From: SG8-41 sp029864385
GTDB lineage: Bacteria; Pseudomonadota; Gammaproteobacteria; Burkholderiales; SG8-41
NCBI GenBank assembly: GCA_029864385.1
Contig: JAOTTL010000196.1
Location: 1 to 6,443 of the forward strand
Reading direction: 5' to 3'
Length of the DNA: 6,443 nt
The translations under genes and the position numbers were made by a program. The first letter of the stretch is position 1, and every line of letters begins with the position of its first letter. The notes beneath the pieces are model-generated. The model searched no databases and had not been told where the DNA came from. It saw only the letters and a list, made by a program, of their open reading frames with translations. Below, one piece after another: positions 1 through 5,355 of the stretch.

Positions 1-960
1 GCGTTCCTGCCCCACGTCGAGCGCGGGCTTCTCACCTTCATCGGTGCGACCACTGAGAACCCCTCGTTCGAAGTGAACAGCGCGCTGCTGTCGCGGGCGG
101 CCGTCTACGTGCTGCAACCGCTTACCGAAGCGGAGCTTGGCGAGTTGTTCGAGCGTGCTCGGCGCGAGTCGCTGGAAGGGCTTGGTTTCAGCGATCGGGC
201 GCGTGAAATCATCATCGGCTTTGCGGATGGTGACGCGCGGCGGCTCTACAACATGCTCGAGCAGATCGGCCTCGCGGCGGGTGAGGCCGGCCGTCGGGAG
301 GTCGACGAGACGTTCGTGCGTGACGCGCTGGCGCAGCGGCTGCGCCGCTTCGACAAGGGCGGCGACGAGTTCTACGACCAGATCTCGGCCCTGCACAAGT
401 CCGTGAGGGGCTCGTCGCCGGATGCGGCGCTCTACTGGCTGACCCGCATGCTCGACGGGGGGGCCGACCCGCTTTACCTGGCACGCCGGCTTGTGCGCAT
501 GGCGGTTGAAGACATCGGCCTCGCCGATCCGCGCGCACTGCGCATCGCTCTCGATGCCTGCGAAACCTACGAGCGGTTGGGCTCTCCCGAAGGCGAGCTG
601 GCGCTTGCCGAGGCCGCGATCTACCTGGCGATCGCCCCCAAGAGCAATGCCGCGTACCGCGCTTTCGGATCGGCGCAGGAACTCGTGCGCCAGGACAAGT
701 CACGCCCGGTCCCCGCGCACCTGCGCAATGCGCCGACGCGGCTCATGAAAGAGCTCGGCTACGGGCGGGATTATCGCTATGCGCATGATGAGCCCGAAGC
801 GTACGTCGCGGGTGAGCAGTATTTTCCGGAAGGCATGGAACACCCCGCCCTTTACCAGCCCACCGATCATGGCCTCGAAGCACGGATACGGGAGAGGCTT
901 GGCGAATTGCGCGCGCTTGATCTGAAGGCGCGACGCGGCAGCAAACCCGAGAAGAAGTAG
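1..960 (+). CDS. rarA: RarA/MgsA replication-associated recombination ATPase, 3' part (5' end outside window)
   Basis: The frame is open from base 1 and encodes the last 319 residues of a RarA (MgsA) AAA+ ATPase; full-length members have roughly 430-450 residues, so the Walker A and B motifs lie upstream of the window. Visible are the sensor-1 block GATTENPSFE (residues 15-24), the arginine-finger segment SALLSR (27-32), and the sensor-2 motif GDARRLYNMLE (77-87). The rest is the helical region typical of clamp-loader relatives, including the family-typical stretch around LIAPKSNAAYRAFG-like residues, and a basic tail rich in Arg/Lys. RarA proteins are known to form tetramers, bind SSB and act at stalled replication forks in the cytoplasm. 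A GTG at 73 could be mistaken for a start, but homology continues upstream of it. The gene ends with TAG and is followed, on the same strand, by serS. Confidence 0.95.
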   Translation, partial: AFLPHVERGLLTFIGATTENPSFEVNSALLSRAAVYVLQPLTEAELGELFERARRESLEGLGFSDRAREIIIGFADGDARRLYNMLEQIGLAAGEAGRREVDETFVRDALAQRLRRFDKGGDEFYDQISALHKSVRGSSPDAALYWLTRMLDGGADPLYLARRLVRMAVEDIGLADPRALRIALDACETYERLGSPEGELALAEAAIYLAIAPKSNAAYRAFGSAQELVRQDKSRPVPAHLRNAPTRLMKELGYGRDYRYAHDEPEAYVAGEQYFPEGMEHPALYQPTDHGLEARIRERLGELRALDLKARRGSKPEKK

Positions 961-976
961 TGTTCGAGCGCTAGCG

Positions 977-995
977 ACGGCGCACTGGACGCCGT
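977..995 (+). other. Short hairpin between rarA and serS
   Basis: ACGGCG (977-982) and CGCCGT (990-995) form a perfect 6-bp stem around a 7-base loop, 16 bases after the rarA stop. There is no T-run behind it, so it is not a canonical intrinsic terminator. It could slow polymerase or protect the rarA mRNA end; it could also be chance in GC-rich DNA. Confidence 0.3.
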
Positions 996-1033
996 TCGCC
1001 GCACGCCGAGTGGCGAGGCGCCCGAATCTCCGA

Positions 1034-1046
1034 GATAATGTGCGCC
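1034..1046 (+). promoter_or_regulatory. Probable serS promoter -10 box with GC-rich discriminator
   Basis: GATAAT (1034-1039) is close to the sigma-70 -10 consensus and is followed by a GC-rich discriminator (tgcgcc, 1041-1046). The hexamer 17 bases upstream (TGGCGA, 1011-1016) matches the -35 consensus poorly (3 of 6). The expected transcript start near 1046 leaves a leader of about 30 bases. GC-rich discriminators are typical of promoters under ppGpp/DksA (stringent) control, which would fit a translation gene, but that is inference. Confidence 0.45.
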
Positions 1047-1077
1047 GAAAAAGCGAATCCCGTGGAGACCCAGTCCG

Positions 1078-2445
1078 ATGCTCGATGTCCAATTGCTGCG
1101 CAGTGACCTTGCCGGTGTAGCGAAGCGGCTCTCCACGCGCGGCGTCAACCTTGACGTCGCCGGGTTTGAGGCGATCGAATCGCAGCGAAAATCGGTGCAG
1201 ACGGAAACGCAGGACCTGCAGGCGAAGCGCAATCAGCTTTCCAAGCAGATCGGTCAGCTCAAAGCCAAGCGCGATGATGCCTCGGCGCTAATGGCCGAGG
1301 TCAACGCACAAGCGGACCGTCTGAAGACCCTGGAGCGCGAGCTCGAAGCAATTCAGGCGAGATTGTCGGGGTTTCTCCTGGATATTCCCAACATTCCGCA
1401 CGAGAGCGTGCCGGTCGGCAAGTCATCGGACGACAACCCGGTGGTGCGCAAGGTCGGTACGCCGCGTGCATTCGATTTTCCAGTCAAAGACCACGTCGAC
1501 GTGGGCGTACCGCTCGGGCTCGATTTCGATGTGGCAACCAAGATCACCGGTGCTCGCTTCGTGCTGATGAGAGGCGAGGTCGCGCGGCTGCACAGGGCGA
1601 TTGCCCAGCTGATGCTCGACGTGCACACCCGGGAGCACGGGTATACGGAGATTTATGCCCCGTACATCGTCAACGATCTCTCGCTGGGAGGTACCGGGCA
1701 ACTACCCAAATTCGAGAGCGATCTGTTTCAGGTCAGGTTCGGGGGAGCTTGGGGCAACGCGTCGGGCATGGGCGGTGGCGGACCGGATGTCGAGGGAGCA
1801 GGGCAACAGAAAGAGGCAACGCCTGGCCAACAGCGCAGCTGGTATCTGATACCGACTGCTGAGGTGCCGGTCACCAATATCGTGCGCGGAGAGATCCTTC
1901 CGCTCGACAAGCTTCCGTTAAAGTTCGTGTGCCACACGCCCTGCTTTCGCAGCGAGGCCGGATCGTATGGCAAGGACACGCGCGGCATGATTCGCCAGCA
2001 TCAGTTCGACAAAGTCGAGCTGGTGCAGATCGCGCATCCGGAGAAGTCGTACGATGGGCTGGAGGAGCTGACCGGGCACGCGGAAAATATTCTGAACAAG
2101 CTGGGGTTGCCGTACCGCATTGTCACGTTGTGCACGGGGGACATGGGATTTTCCGCCGCGAAGACCTACGATATCGAGGTCTGGCTGCCGGGTCAGAAGG
2201 CCTACCGGGAAATATCATCGTGCAGCAACTTCGAAGCATTCCAGGCCCGCCGCATGCAGGCGCGTTTTCGCAACGAGAAGGACAGGAACGAGCTCGTGCA
2301 CACGCTGAACGGCTCGGGACTGGCGGTAGGCCGCACGCTGGTCGCCATACTGGAAAACTATCAGGAAGCTGACGGAAGCATCCTCGTTCCGGAAGTGCTG
2401 CGGCCGTACATGGGCGAGACCCGGGTCATCAGGAGGAGCAGCTAG
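1078..2445 (+). CDS. serS: Seryl-tRNA synthetase
   Basis: This is a cytoplasmic class II aminoacyl-tRNA synthetase that charges tRNA-Ser (and tRNA-Sec where present) with serine using ATP. The start is ATG 1078 with GGAG at 1064-1067. The 455 residues show an N-terminal antiparallel coiled-coil arm (about 30-100) that grips the long variable arm of tRNA-Ser. The motif 1 region lies around 165-200 (ending near APYIV). The serine-binding TAE loop is in LIPTAEVP (257-264). Motif 2 is FRSEAG (290-295) with RQHQFDKVE after it, then ISSCSNFEAFQARRM (379-393), and motif 3 is GSGLAVGRTL (412-421). All catalytic motifs are intact. The usual length is about 425-430; the excess is a Gly/Ala/Gln-rich insertion near residues 220-252, just before the TAE loop, where E. 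coli has only about a dozen residues. The adjacent downstream tRNA-Ser is a substrate. Confidence 0.97.
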   Translation: MLDVQLLRSDLAGVAKRLSTRGVNLDVAGFEAIESQRKSVQTETQDLQAKRNQLSKQIGQLKAKRDDASALMAEVNAQADRLKTLERELEAIQARLSGFLLDIPNIPHESVPVGKSSDDNPVVRKVGTPRAFDFPVKDHVDVGVPLGLDFDVATKITGARFVLMRGEVARLHRAIAQLMLDVHTREHGYTEIYAPYIVNDLSLGGTGQLPKFESDLFQVRFGGAWGNASGMGGGGPDVEGAGQQKEATPGQQRSWYLIPTAEVPVTNIVRGEILPLDKLPLKFVCHTPCFRSEAGSYGKDTRGMIRQHQFDKVELVQIAHPEKSYDGLEELTGHAENILNKLGLPYRIVTLCTGDMGFSAAKTYDIEVWLPGQKAYREISSCSNFEAFQARRMQARFRNEKDRNELVHTLNGSGLAVGRTLVAILENYQEADGSILVPEVLRPYMGETRVIRRSS

Positions 2446-2465
2446 GCCCAATGGACGTGCGTTGA

Positions 2466-2477
2466 TAGAATCGCGCC
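2466..2477 (+). promoter_or_regulatory. Probable tRNA-Ser promoter -10 box and discriminator
   Basis: TAGAAT (2466-2471) lies about 15 bases before the mature tRNA 5' end and is followed by cgcgcc, a GC-rich discriminator as found at stable-RNA promoters. No good -35 box is visible; TAGGCC (2443-2448), at 17-base spacing, overlaps the serS stop and matches 3 of 6. The tRNA may also be read through from serS, because no terminator separates the two genes. Confidence 0.45.
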
Positions 2478-2485
2478 TTCACGCC

Positions 2486-2577
<92 letters not shown>

Positions 2578-2807
2578 CTGTGATATAAGTACTTAAGAAT
2601 AAAACATATATTATAGTAGGCTCCATTCTACCCACGTAATTACCCCCGTATGGCGCCACGCCAGCCACCGAGCCGTCATAGTGACCGCCATCTTGAGCTA
2701 GGACTTGCGCCGACCCACGACATCCCGCAGTTAGGGCGCGATCGTGGCGCATTCTTAAGCTAGCCAGCGCGTGACTGGACGTAGCTCTCACCCCCCCTGC
2801 TGCACAG

Positions 2808-2829
2808 CCTGTTCGCACCCGCGAACGGG
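2808..2829. other. Stable hairpin in the gene-poor segment
   Basis: GTTCGC (2811-2816) and GCGAAC (2821-2826) pair perfectly around the 4-base loop ACCC. The stem extends outward by a T-G wobble and two C-G pairs to nine base pairs (2808-2810 with 2827-2829). No T-run follows on either strand, so it is not a standard terminator. Its function is unknown. Confidence 0.5.
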
Positions 2830-3021
2830 GCGGCATATATGGAATGTATGGAAACTATGCGTGGCGAATTCGTGTGGGCTCGCTGTTCCCCCTCGCGCGG
2901 GTAATGCGGCGTAAAAGCGTTGCAATCCCGTTCGAATGGCAGAAGGGGTGGCATGGGGGGAAAGCGCGCGCAGAGGTCCTGAGTACCCCATTCGCATATA
3001 GGACAAGGCGTTTTTGGCTAG

Positions 3022-3037
3022 TGTCAATTAATTGACA
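3022..3037. promoter_or_regulatory. Perfect 16-bp palindrome, operator-like
   Basis: TGTCAATTAATTGACA is identical to its own reverse complement over all 16 bases; the symmetry stops sharply at both flanks (G3021, T3038). The form, two TGTCAA half-sites around an AT-rich centre, is that of a binding site for a dimeric helix-turn-helix regulator. No gene start lies close by on either strand, so the target is unclear; it might instead be part of a decayed mobile element or dispersed repeat. Confidence 0.45.
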
Positions 3038-3058
3038 TCCCGCGCACGAAAGAGACGC

Positions 3059-3134
3059 CCACCTAACTTCTTGGCACACCTAACTGCGCGACTGCACGGG
3101 CGAGAGGCCGTTTAAATATGTCGGTGTTAGGTGG
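3059..3134. repeat. Three CACCTAAC motifs: two direct, one inverted
   Basis: CACCTAACT occurs at 3060-3068 and 3077-3085, a 17-base period. The reverse complement occurs at 3126-3134, where GTTAGGTGG pairs exactly with CCACCTAAC at 3059-3067. The outer pair also fits the RYYYAAC...GTTRRRY form of integron attC simple-site ends at a plausible distance. However, I see no inner L''/L' dyad, so an attC call is not supported. An operator array or the end of a mobile element is equally possible. Confidence 0.4.
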
Positions 3135-3171
3135 CCTTGCGAAGTGTGATCCCAGCGAAAACGACTCCGTC

Positions 3172-3296
3172 GCGGACATTCAGGTAAGCGAGCGACCCCA
3201 TAAACAAAACCCCCGAAGCGGGGGTGTGTATCCATCGTTTGTTATCGCGGATTTTAACTGTCACGCAATGTCCGCTTTCGACCCATTGCGGACGTT
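3172..3296. repeat. Dispersed palindromic repeat, copy 1 (GCGGACATT-type arms)
   Basis: AATGTCCGC (3267-3275) and GCGGACGTT (3288-3296) form an imperfect 9-bp stem (one T-G) around a 12-base loop. A further arm, GCGGACATT (3172-3180), is the exact reverse complement of the first. The bases 3271-3293 match 17 of 23 with a second element at 5248-5270. Read as protein, both give the pattern SAFxxxRT. Short hypothetical proteins with SAFxxKRT- and xKADI-type strings recur in proteobacterial genome annotations, especially Bradyrhizobium and relatives, and are probably translations of such non-coding repeats. Confidence 0.45.
3202..3224 (-). terminator. Intrinsic terminator for minus-strand transcription
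   Basis: Read on the minus strand, CCCCCG, loop CTT and CGGGGG form a 6-bp GC stem (3210-3224) followed directly by TTTTGTTT (3209-3202), the classic rho-independent form. On the plus strand the stem is followed by TGTGTAT, so the signal is directional. It lies about 170 bases beyond the stop of the minus-strand Asp-box gene, the only gene it could serve, and would protect the tRNA-Ser region from antisense read-through. Confidence 0.75.
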
Positions 3297-3327
3297 TAGG
3301 GTGATGCCGGATCTCGCGTTTATCTAA

Positions 3328-3342
3328 AAGACAAACTGTCTT
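3328..3342 (-). terminator. Weak terminator-like hairpin just after the Asp-box gene
   Basis: AAGACA and TGTCTT pair perfectly over six bases around a 3-base loop. On the minus strand the stem runs into TTTTAGATAAA. It sits 51 bases beyond the stop codon of the minus-strand gene. The stem is AT-rich and weak; the GC stem at 3210-3224 is the more convincing terminator. Confidence 0.3.
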
Positions 3343-3392
3343 CCCACGCCCGATACATGGTCGGTGTCAATGACGGCGATGCCGCGCCGACC

Positions 3393-4742
3393 TCAATCAC
3401 GAGTTGCCGCGCGGTGGCCACGAAAGAGCCAGACGTGACTTCTTTTCCTCCTTTTGAACGTGCTGTTGACGATGGCGAGCGCTCCTGCCGCATTGACGGC
3501 CAGTTTTCTCATCAACAAGCCTTGGCGGCTACCGTTGTCGCCGAGCGCCGGATCAGCGCTGCCCGGGACGAGCGAGGGCCGCGGGAACGTCCGCCCGGCG
3601 TCCCTTGAAACCGTGAACCCGAGTCCCCGCGGACGGCCCCTCTTATCGGGGAAGAGTTCCCAGAGCACGTACAGGTTATCCTCGCCATCGACACGCAGTG
3701 CTGGGAAATTCGCGCTCTCGAACTCCTGCGGTAACGGACTCGAAATCGCCCGTGGTTTGGCGAACGTACGCGCGCCATCGCTCGAGCGGGTGTAACCTAT
3801 GTGATAGTGGTCAAAGGGGCCTGCGGGACTTTCCGCGTAAACGAGATGGACGGTGCCCGCGCTGTCCACCGCGATCTTCGGCGCGTCGGCATGCCCGTCG
3901 CTTTCGAAGGCGATCCGCGGCGCGCCGAACGAGCGCCCCGCGTCGCCCGACTTCGCTACACGGATGTCGGCGGCTAGGTCTTCCCCGACGGTCCAGGCAA
4001 GATAAACGGTGTTAGCGGCAGCAACCGCCAGTGACGGGCCACGTGCGGGAGCCGCGTGGCCGCCGGCGATGCGCAACGGTTTGGAGAATCTGTCACCGCC
4101 ATCCGTGGAACGGCTCCACCACAGGGCCCCCTCGTATTCGGTCCAGGCGGCGTAGAGCGTACCCGCCGGCCCCAGGGCGAGGTCCAGGCTCCCGTTGTGC
4201 CAATAGCGTCGGGTAAGGCGCCCTTTGCCGTCACCGGCGATGCTGTTCGTGAGATTGACCGGATCATCGAAAGTCTTCCCCCCGTCGGTCGAGTGCGCGA
4301 AAAAGATCTCGCCGCCATGCGTGCCCCCGGAAAAGACGATCTCCTGCCAGAGGATATACACCGCGCTCGGATTACCGGATGTGATGACCATCCGCGGAAG
4401 CCAGGAAAAGACCGCGGGAGTCCGGGAGACGTTGACCGGGGCCTCGAACCGCCTTTCGCCGTCGGGCGAGTAGATCTGGAAGAAAATATCCTTCCGGGAC
4501 TGATCCACCCAAGCGACTGCGACAACCCCCGCTTCGTTGATGGCCACGGTGGGGTCGTCGACGTAATGAAACTCCGACTCATTCATGCGCCAGGGTCCCT
4601 GGTAGGCGTCACCCGAGGTGACCGCGATTCGCGTGCCCCAGGTCACTGTCGACGGCTCCGCTCCTGGCGCGCTGACAGCGAGAGCGAGTACAAGAAAAAG
4701 AGGATAAGTCCAATTATTGGGGATAGACAAGTAACTCATCAT
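3393..4742 (-). CDS. Secreted Asp-box (BNR) repeat protein, sialidase-like six-bladed beta-propeller
   Basis: About 449 residues. The N-terminus is a signal peptide: after a short polar start comes the hydrophobic core PLFLVLALAVSAPGAE (about 14-29), with probable cleavage near APGA-EP, so the product is exported. The mature part contains six Asp boxes (SxDxGxxF type) at about residues 92-99 (SPDGERRF, degenerate), 151-158 (STDGGKTF), 212-219, 265-272, 320-327 and 379-386. Six strand motifs of the form VxLAW/LYVLW alternate with them, which points to a six-bladed sialidase-type propeller. The RIP/FRIP arginine motif of true sialidases is absent, so enzyme activity is doubtful; a binding role or another glycan-related function is possible. 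Starts GTG 4745, ATG 4742 and ATG 4739 are consecutive; none has a clear ribosome site, and I chose the first ATG. The long antisense frame across this gene is a shadow. Confidence 0.85.
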   Translation of the reverse strand: MMSYLSIPNNWTYPLFLVLALAVSAPGAEPSTVTWGTRIAVTSGDAYQGPWRMNESEFHYVDDPTVAINEAGVVAVAWVDQSRKDIFFQIYSPDGERRFEAPVNVSRTPAVFSWLPRMVITSGNPSAVYILWQEIVFSGGTHGGEIFFAHSTDGGKTFDDPVNLTNSIAGDGKGRLTRRYWHNGSLDLALGPAGTLYAAWTEYEGALWWSRSTDGGDRFSKPLRIAGGHAAPARGPSLAVAAANTVYLAWTVGEDLAADIRVAKSGDAGRSFGAPRIAFESDGHADAPKIAVDSAGTVHLVYAESPAGPFDHYHIGYTRSSDGARTFAKPRAISSPLPQEFESANFPALRVDGEDNLYVLWELFPDKRGRPRGLGFTVSRDAGRTFPRPSLVPGSADPALGDNGSRQGLLMRKLAVNAAGALAIVNSTFKRRKRSHVWLFRGHRAATRD

Positions 4743-4899
4743 CACTAAGATCAGGCCGTTGTTTGCGGGCTTCTTGAACCCGATCTCTAAATGCCCTCTG
4801 ATCGGATGCTAAGCTTCTTCGTATGTTTGAAACCCCGGGAGCAATGCTCCGCACTTAGATAATGGACGATCTATCGGATTCAGAGAAACCCTAGCGCTC
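4743..4899. promoter_or_regulatory. Divergent intergenic region with an inverted repeat and a -10-like box
   Basis: This region separates the minus-strand Asp-box gene from the small plus-strand frame. GGAGC (4838-4842) and GCTCC (4846-4850) form a perfect 5-bp inverted repeat around AAT, which could be an operator between divergent promoters. GATAAT (4858-4863) is a good -10 match for plus-strand transcription starting about 30 bases before ATG 4900. TTGAAA (4827-4832) matches the -35 consensus at 5 of 6 but is 25 bases away from that -10, too far for normal spacing. No clear promoter is visible for the minus strand. Confidence 0.35.
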
Positions 4900-5013
4900 A
4901 TGAAGATGAATACCAAAGCGCTGAAATATGGCGTCGTCACGTACGTATTGCTATACCTTGCGCATATCGGATTCTCAGCCGTCTTTGTTGACTATGCGGC
5001 CAAAAACGGATAA
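4900..5013 (+). CDS. Possible 37-residue single-pass membrane peptide
   Basis: ATG 4900 to TAA 5011-5013 encodes 37 residues. A short basic N-terminus (MKMNTKALKYG) leads into a hydrophobic, aromatic stretch of about 20 residues (VVTYVLLYLAHIGFSAVFV, residues 12-30) and a polar end (DYAAKNG). This is the form of a small inner-membrane protein with the N-terminus inside. A second ATG at 4906 (residue 3) is an alternative start. The upstream sequence has only a weak purine stretch (agagaaa, 4882-4888), but a -10-like box lies at 4858-4863. I do not recognise the family. It could be a genuine small protein or the surviving start of a larger, decayed membrane protein. Confidence 0.45.
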   Translation: MKMNTKALKYGVVTYVLLYLAHIGFSAVFVDYAAKNG

Positions 5014-5016
5014 GCA

Positions 5017-5038
5017 AATCAATTCCGAATCAATTCCG
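5017..5038. repeat. Perfect 11-bp tandem duplication
   Basis: AATCAATTCCG occurs twice back to back (5017-5027 and 5028-5038) just after the stop of the small membrane frame. It may be a slippage duplication, a target-site footprint or a pair of binding half-sites; nothing in the sequence decides between these. Confidence 0.6.
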
Positions 5039-5043
5039 CCCGT

Positions 5044-5062
5044 GACCGGAGCATTGCCGGTC
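5044..5062. other. GC-rich hairpin downstream of the small ORF
   Basis: GACCGG (5044-5049) and CCGGTC (5057-5062) form a perfect 6-bp stem around the 7-base loop AGCATTG, 31 bases after the small frame's stop. No T-run follows it, so it is only weakly terminator-like. Further GCCGGC-type symmetric words follow at 5071-5090. Confidence 0.35.
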
Positions 5063-5247
5063 GCGTCGATTGCCGGCCGATTCCGGAGTGTCGACGGGCT
5101 GCGCACACGGCATTTTGCATTCGGAACTGTCTGGCGTGCAACGGCGGCTGCGTTGTGGGCGCAGAATCCCAAATCAGTACATGGTACTTGGGGTCGAGTC
5201 TTGTGTTTTGCCTGGTCGACGCCCACGACAAGGCAGGCGCCGGGAGC

Positions 5248-5270
5248 TCGGCTTTTGGCCGAAAGCGGAC
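5248..5270. repeat. Dispersed palindromic repeat, copy 2
   Basis: GCTTTTGG (5251-5258) and CCGAAAGC (5259-5266) form an 8-bp near-perfect palindrome with one T-G pair, followed by GGAC. Bases 5248-5270 match copy 1 (3271-3293) at 17 of 23 positions, and both translate to SAFxxxRT in the corresponding frame (SAFGRKRT here). The left flank has lost the GTCCGC arm that would make the long stem. It lies inside the spurious upstream extension of the methyltransferase frame. Confidence 0.45.
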
Positions 5271-5355
5271 CCTCCATGAAGTAATAAGCTCTGGCTGGCC
5301 CGCTTTTTTCCCGACGGGTAGCATAGCTTGTCTTCGGTTCAGAAACGGGGAGGCT

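Larger units (their letters stand above)
5014..5355. other. Gene-free, repeat-containing stretch upstream of the methyltransferase
   Basis: No convincing gene is present in these 342 bases. The methyltransferase frame stays open back to a GTG at 5155, but that extension runs through a dispersed repeat and has no recognisable protein character. The stretch holds an 11-base tandem duplication, a GC hairpin, an AGTAC/GTACT inverted repeat around 5175-5190, the second repeat copy (5248-5270), and a possible long-loop terminator in which AAAGCGG (5262-5268) pairs with CCGCTTT (5300-5306), the latter running into a T6 tract (5304-5309). Confidence 0.5.

Noticed and set aside
2592..2759. 9-bp inverted repeats CTTAAGAAT/ATTCTTAAG as the ends of an insertion element
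   Set aside because: The match ends at 9 bases and includes the self-complementary CTTAAG; the 150 bases between have no coding content and no target duplication, so chance is likely.
2844..3035. Plus-strand 63-codon frame and overlapping minus-strand frames (2760-3079)
   Set aside because: They overlap one another on both strands, show no domain or hydrophobic pattern, and the plus frame ends inside the 16-bp palindrome.
3022..3134. CRISPR array or tandem repeat array
   Set aside because: The motifs are too few and irregularly spaced, with no repeat-spacer pattern and no cas gene.
3118..3327. Plus-strand open frame of 69 codons starting ATGTCGGTG
   Set aside because: It runs through the minus-strand terminator stem and the dispersed repeat, has no ribosome site, and its SAFDPLRT string is translated repeat.
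4056..4748. Plus-strand open frame of 230 codons
   Set aside because: It is fully antisense to the Asp-box gene, which has a signal peptide and six repeats; the plus frame has no recognisable domain and is a GC-rich shadow.
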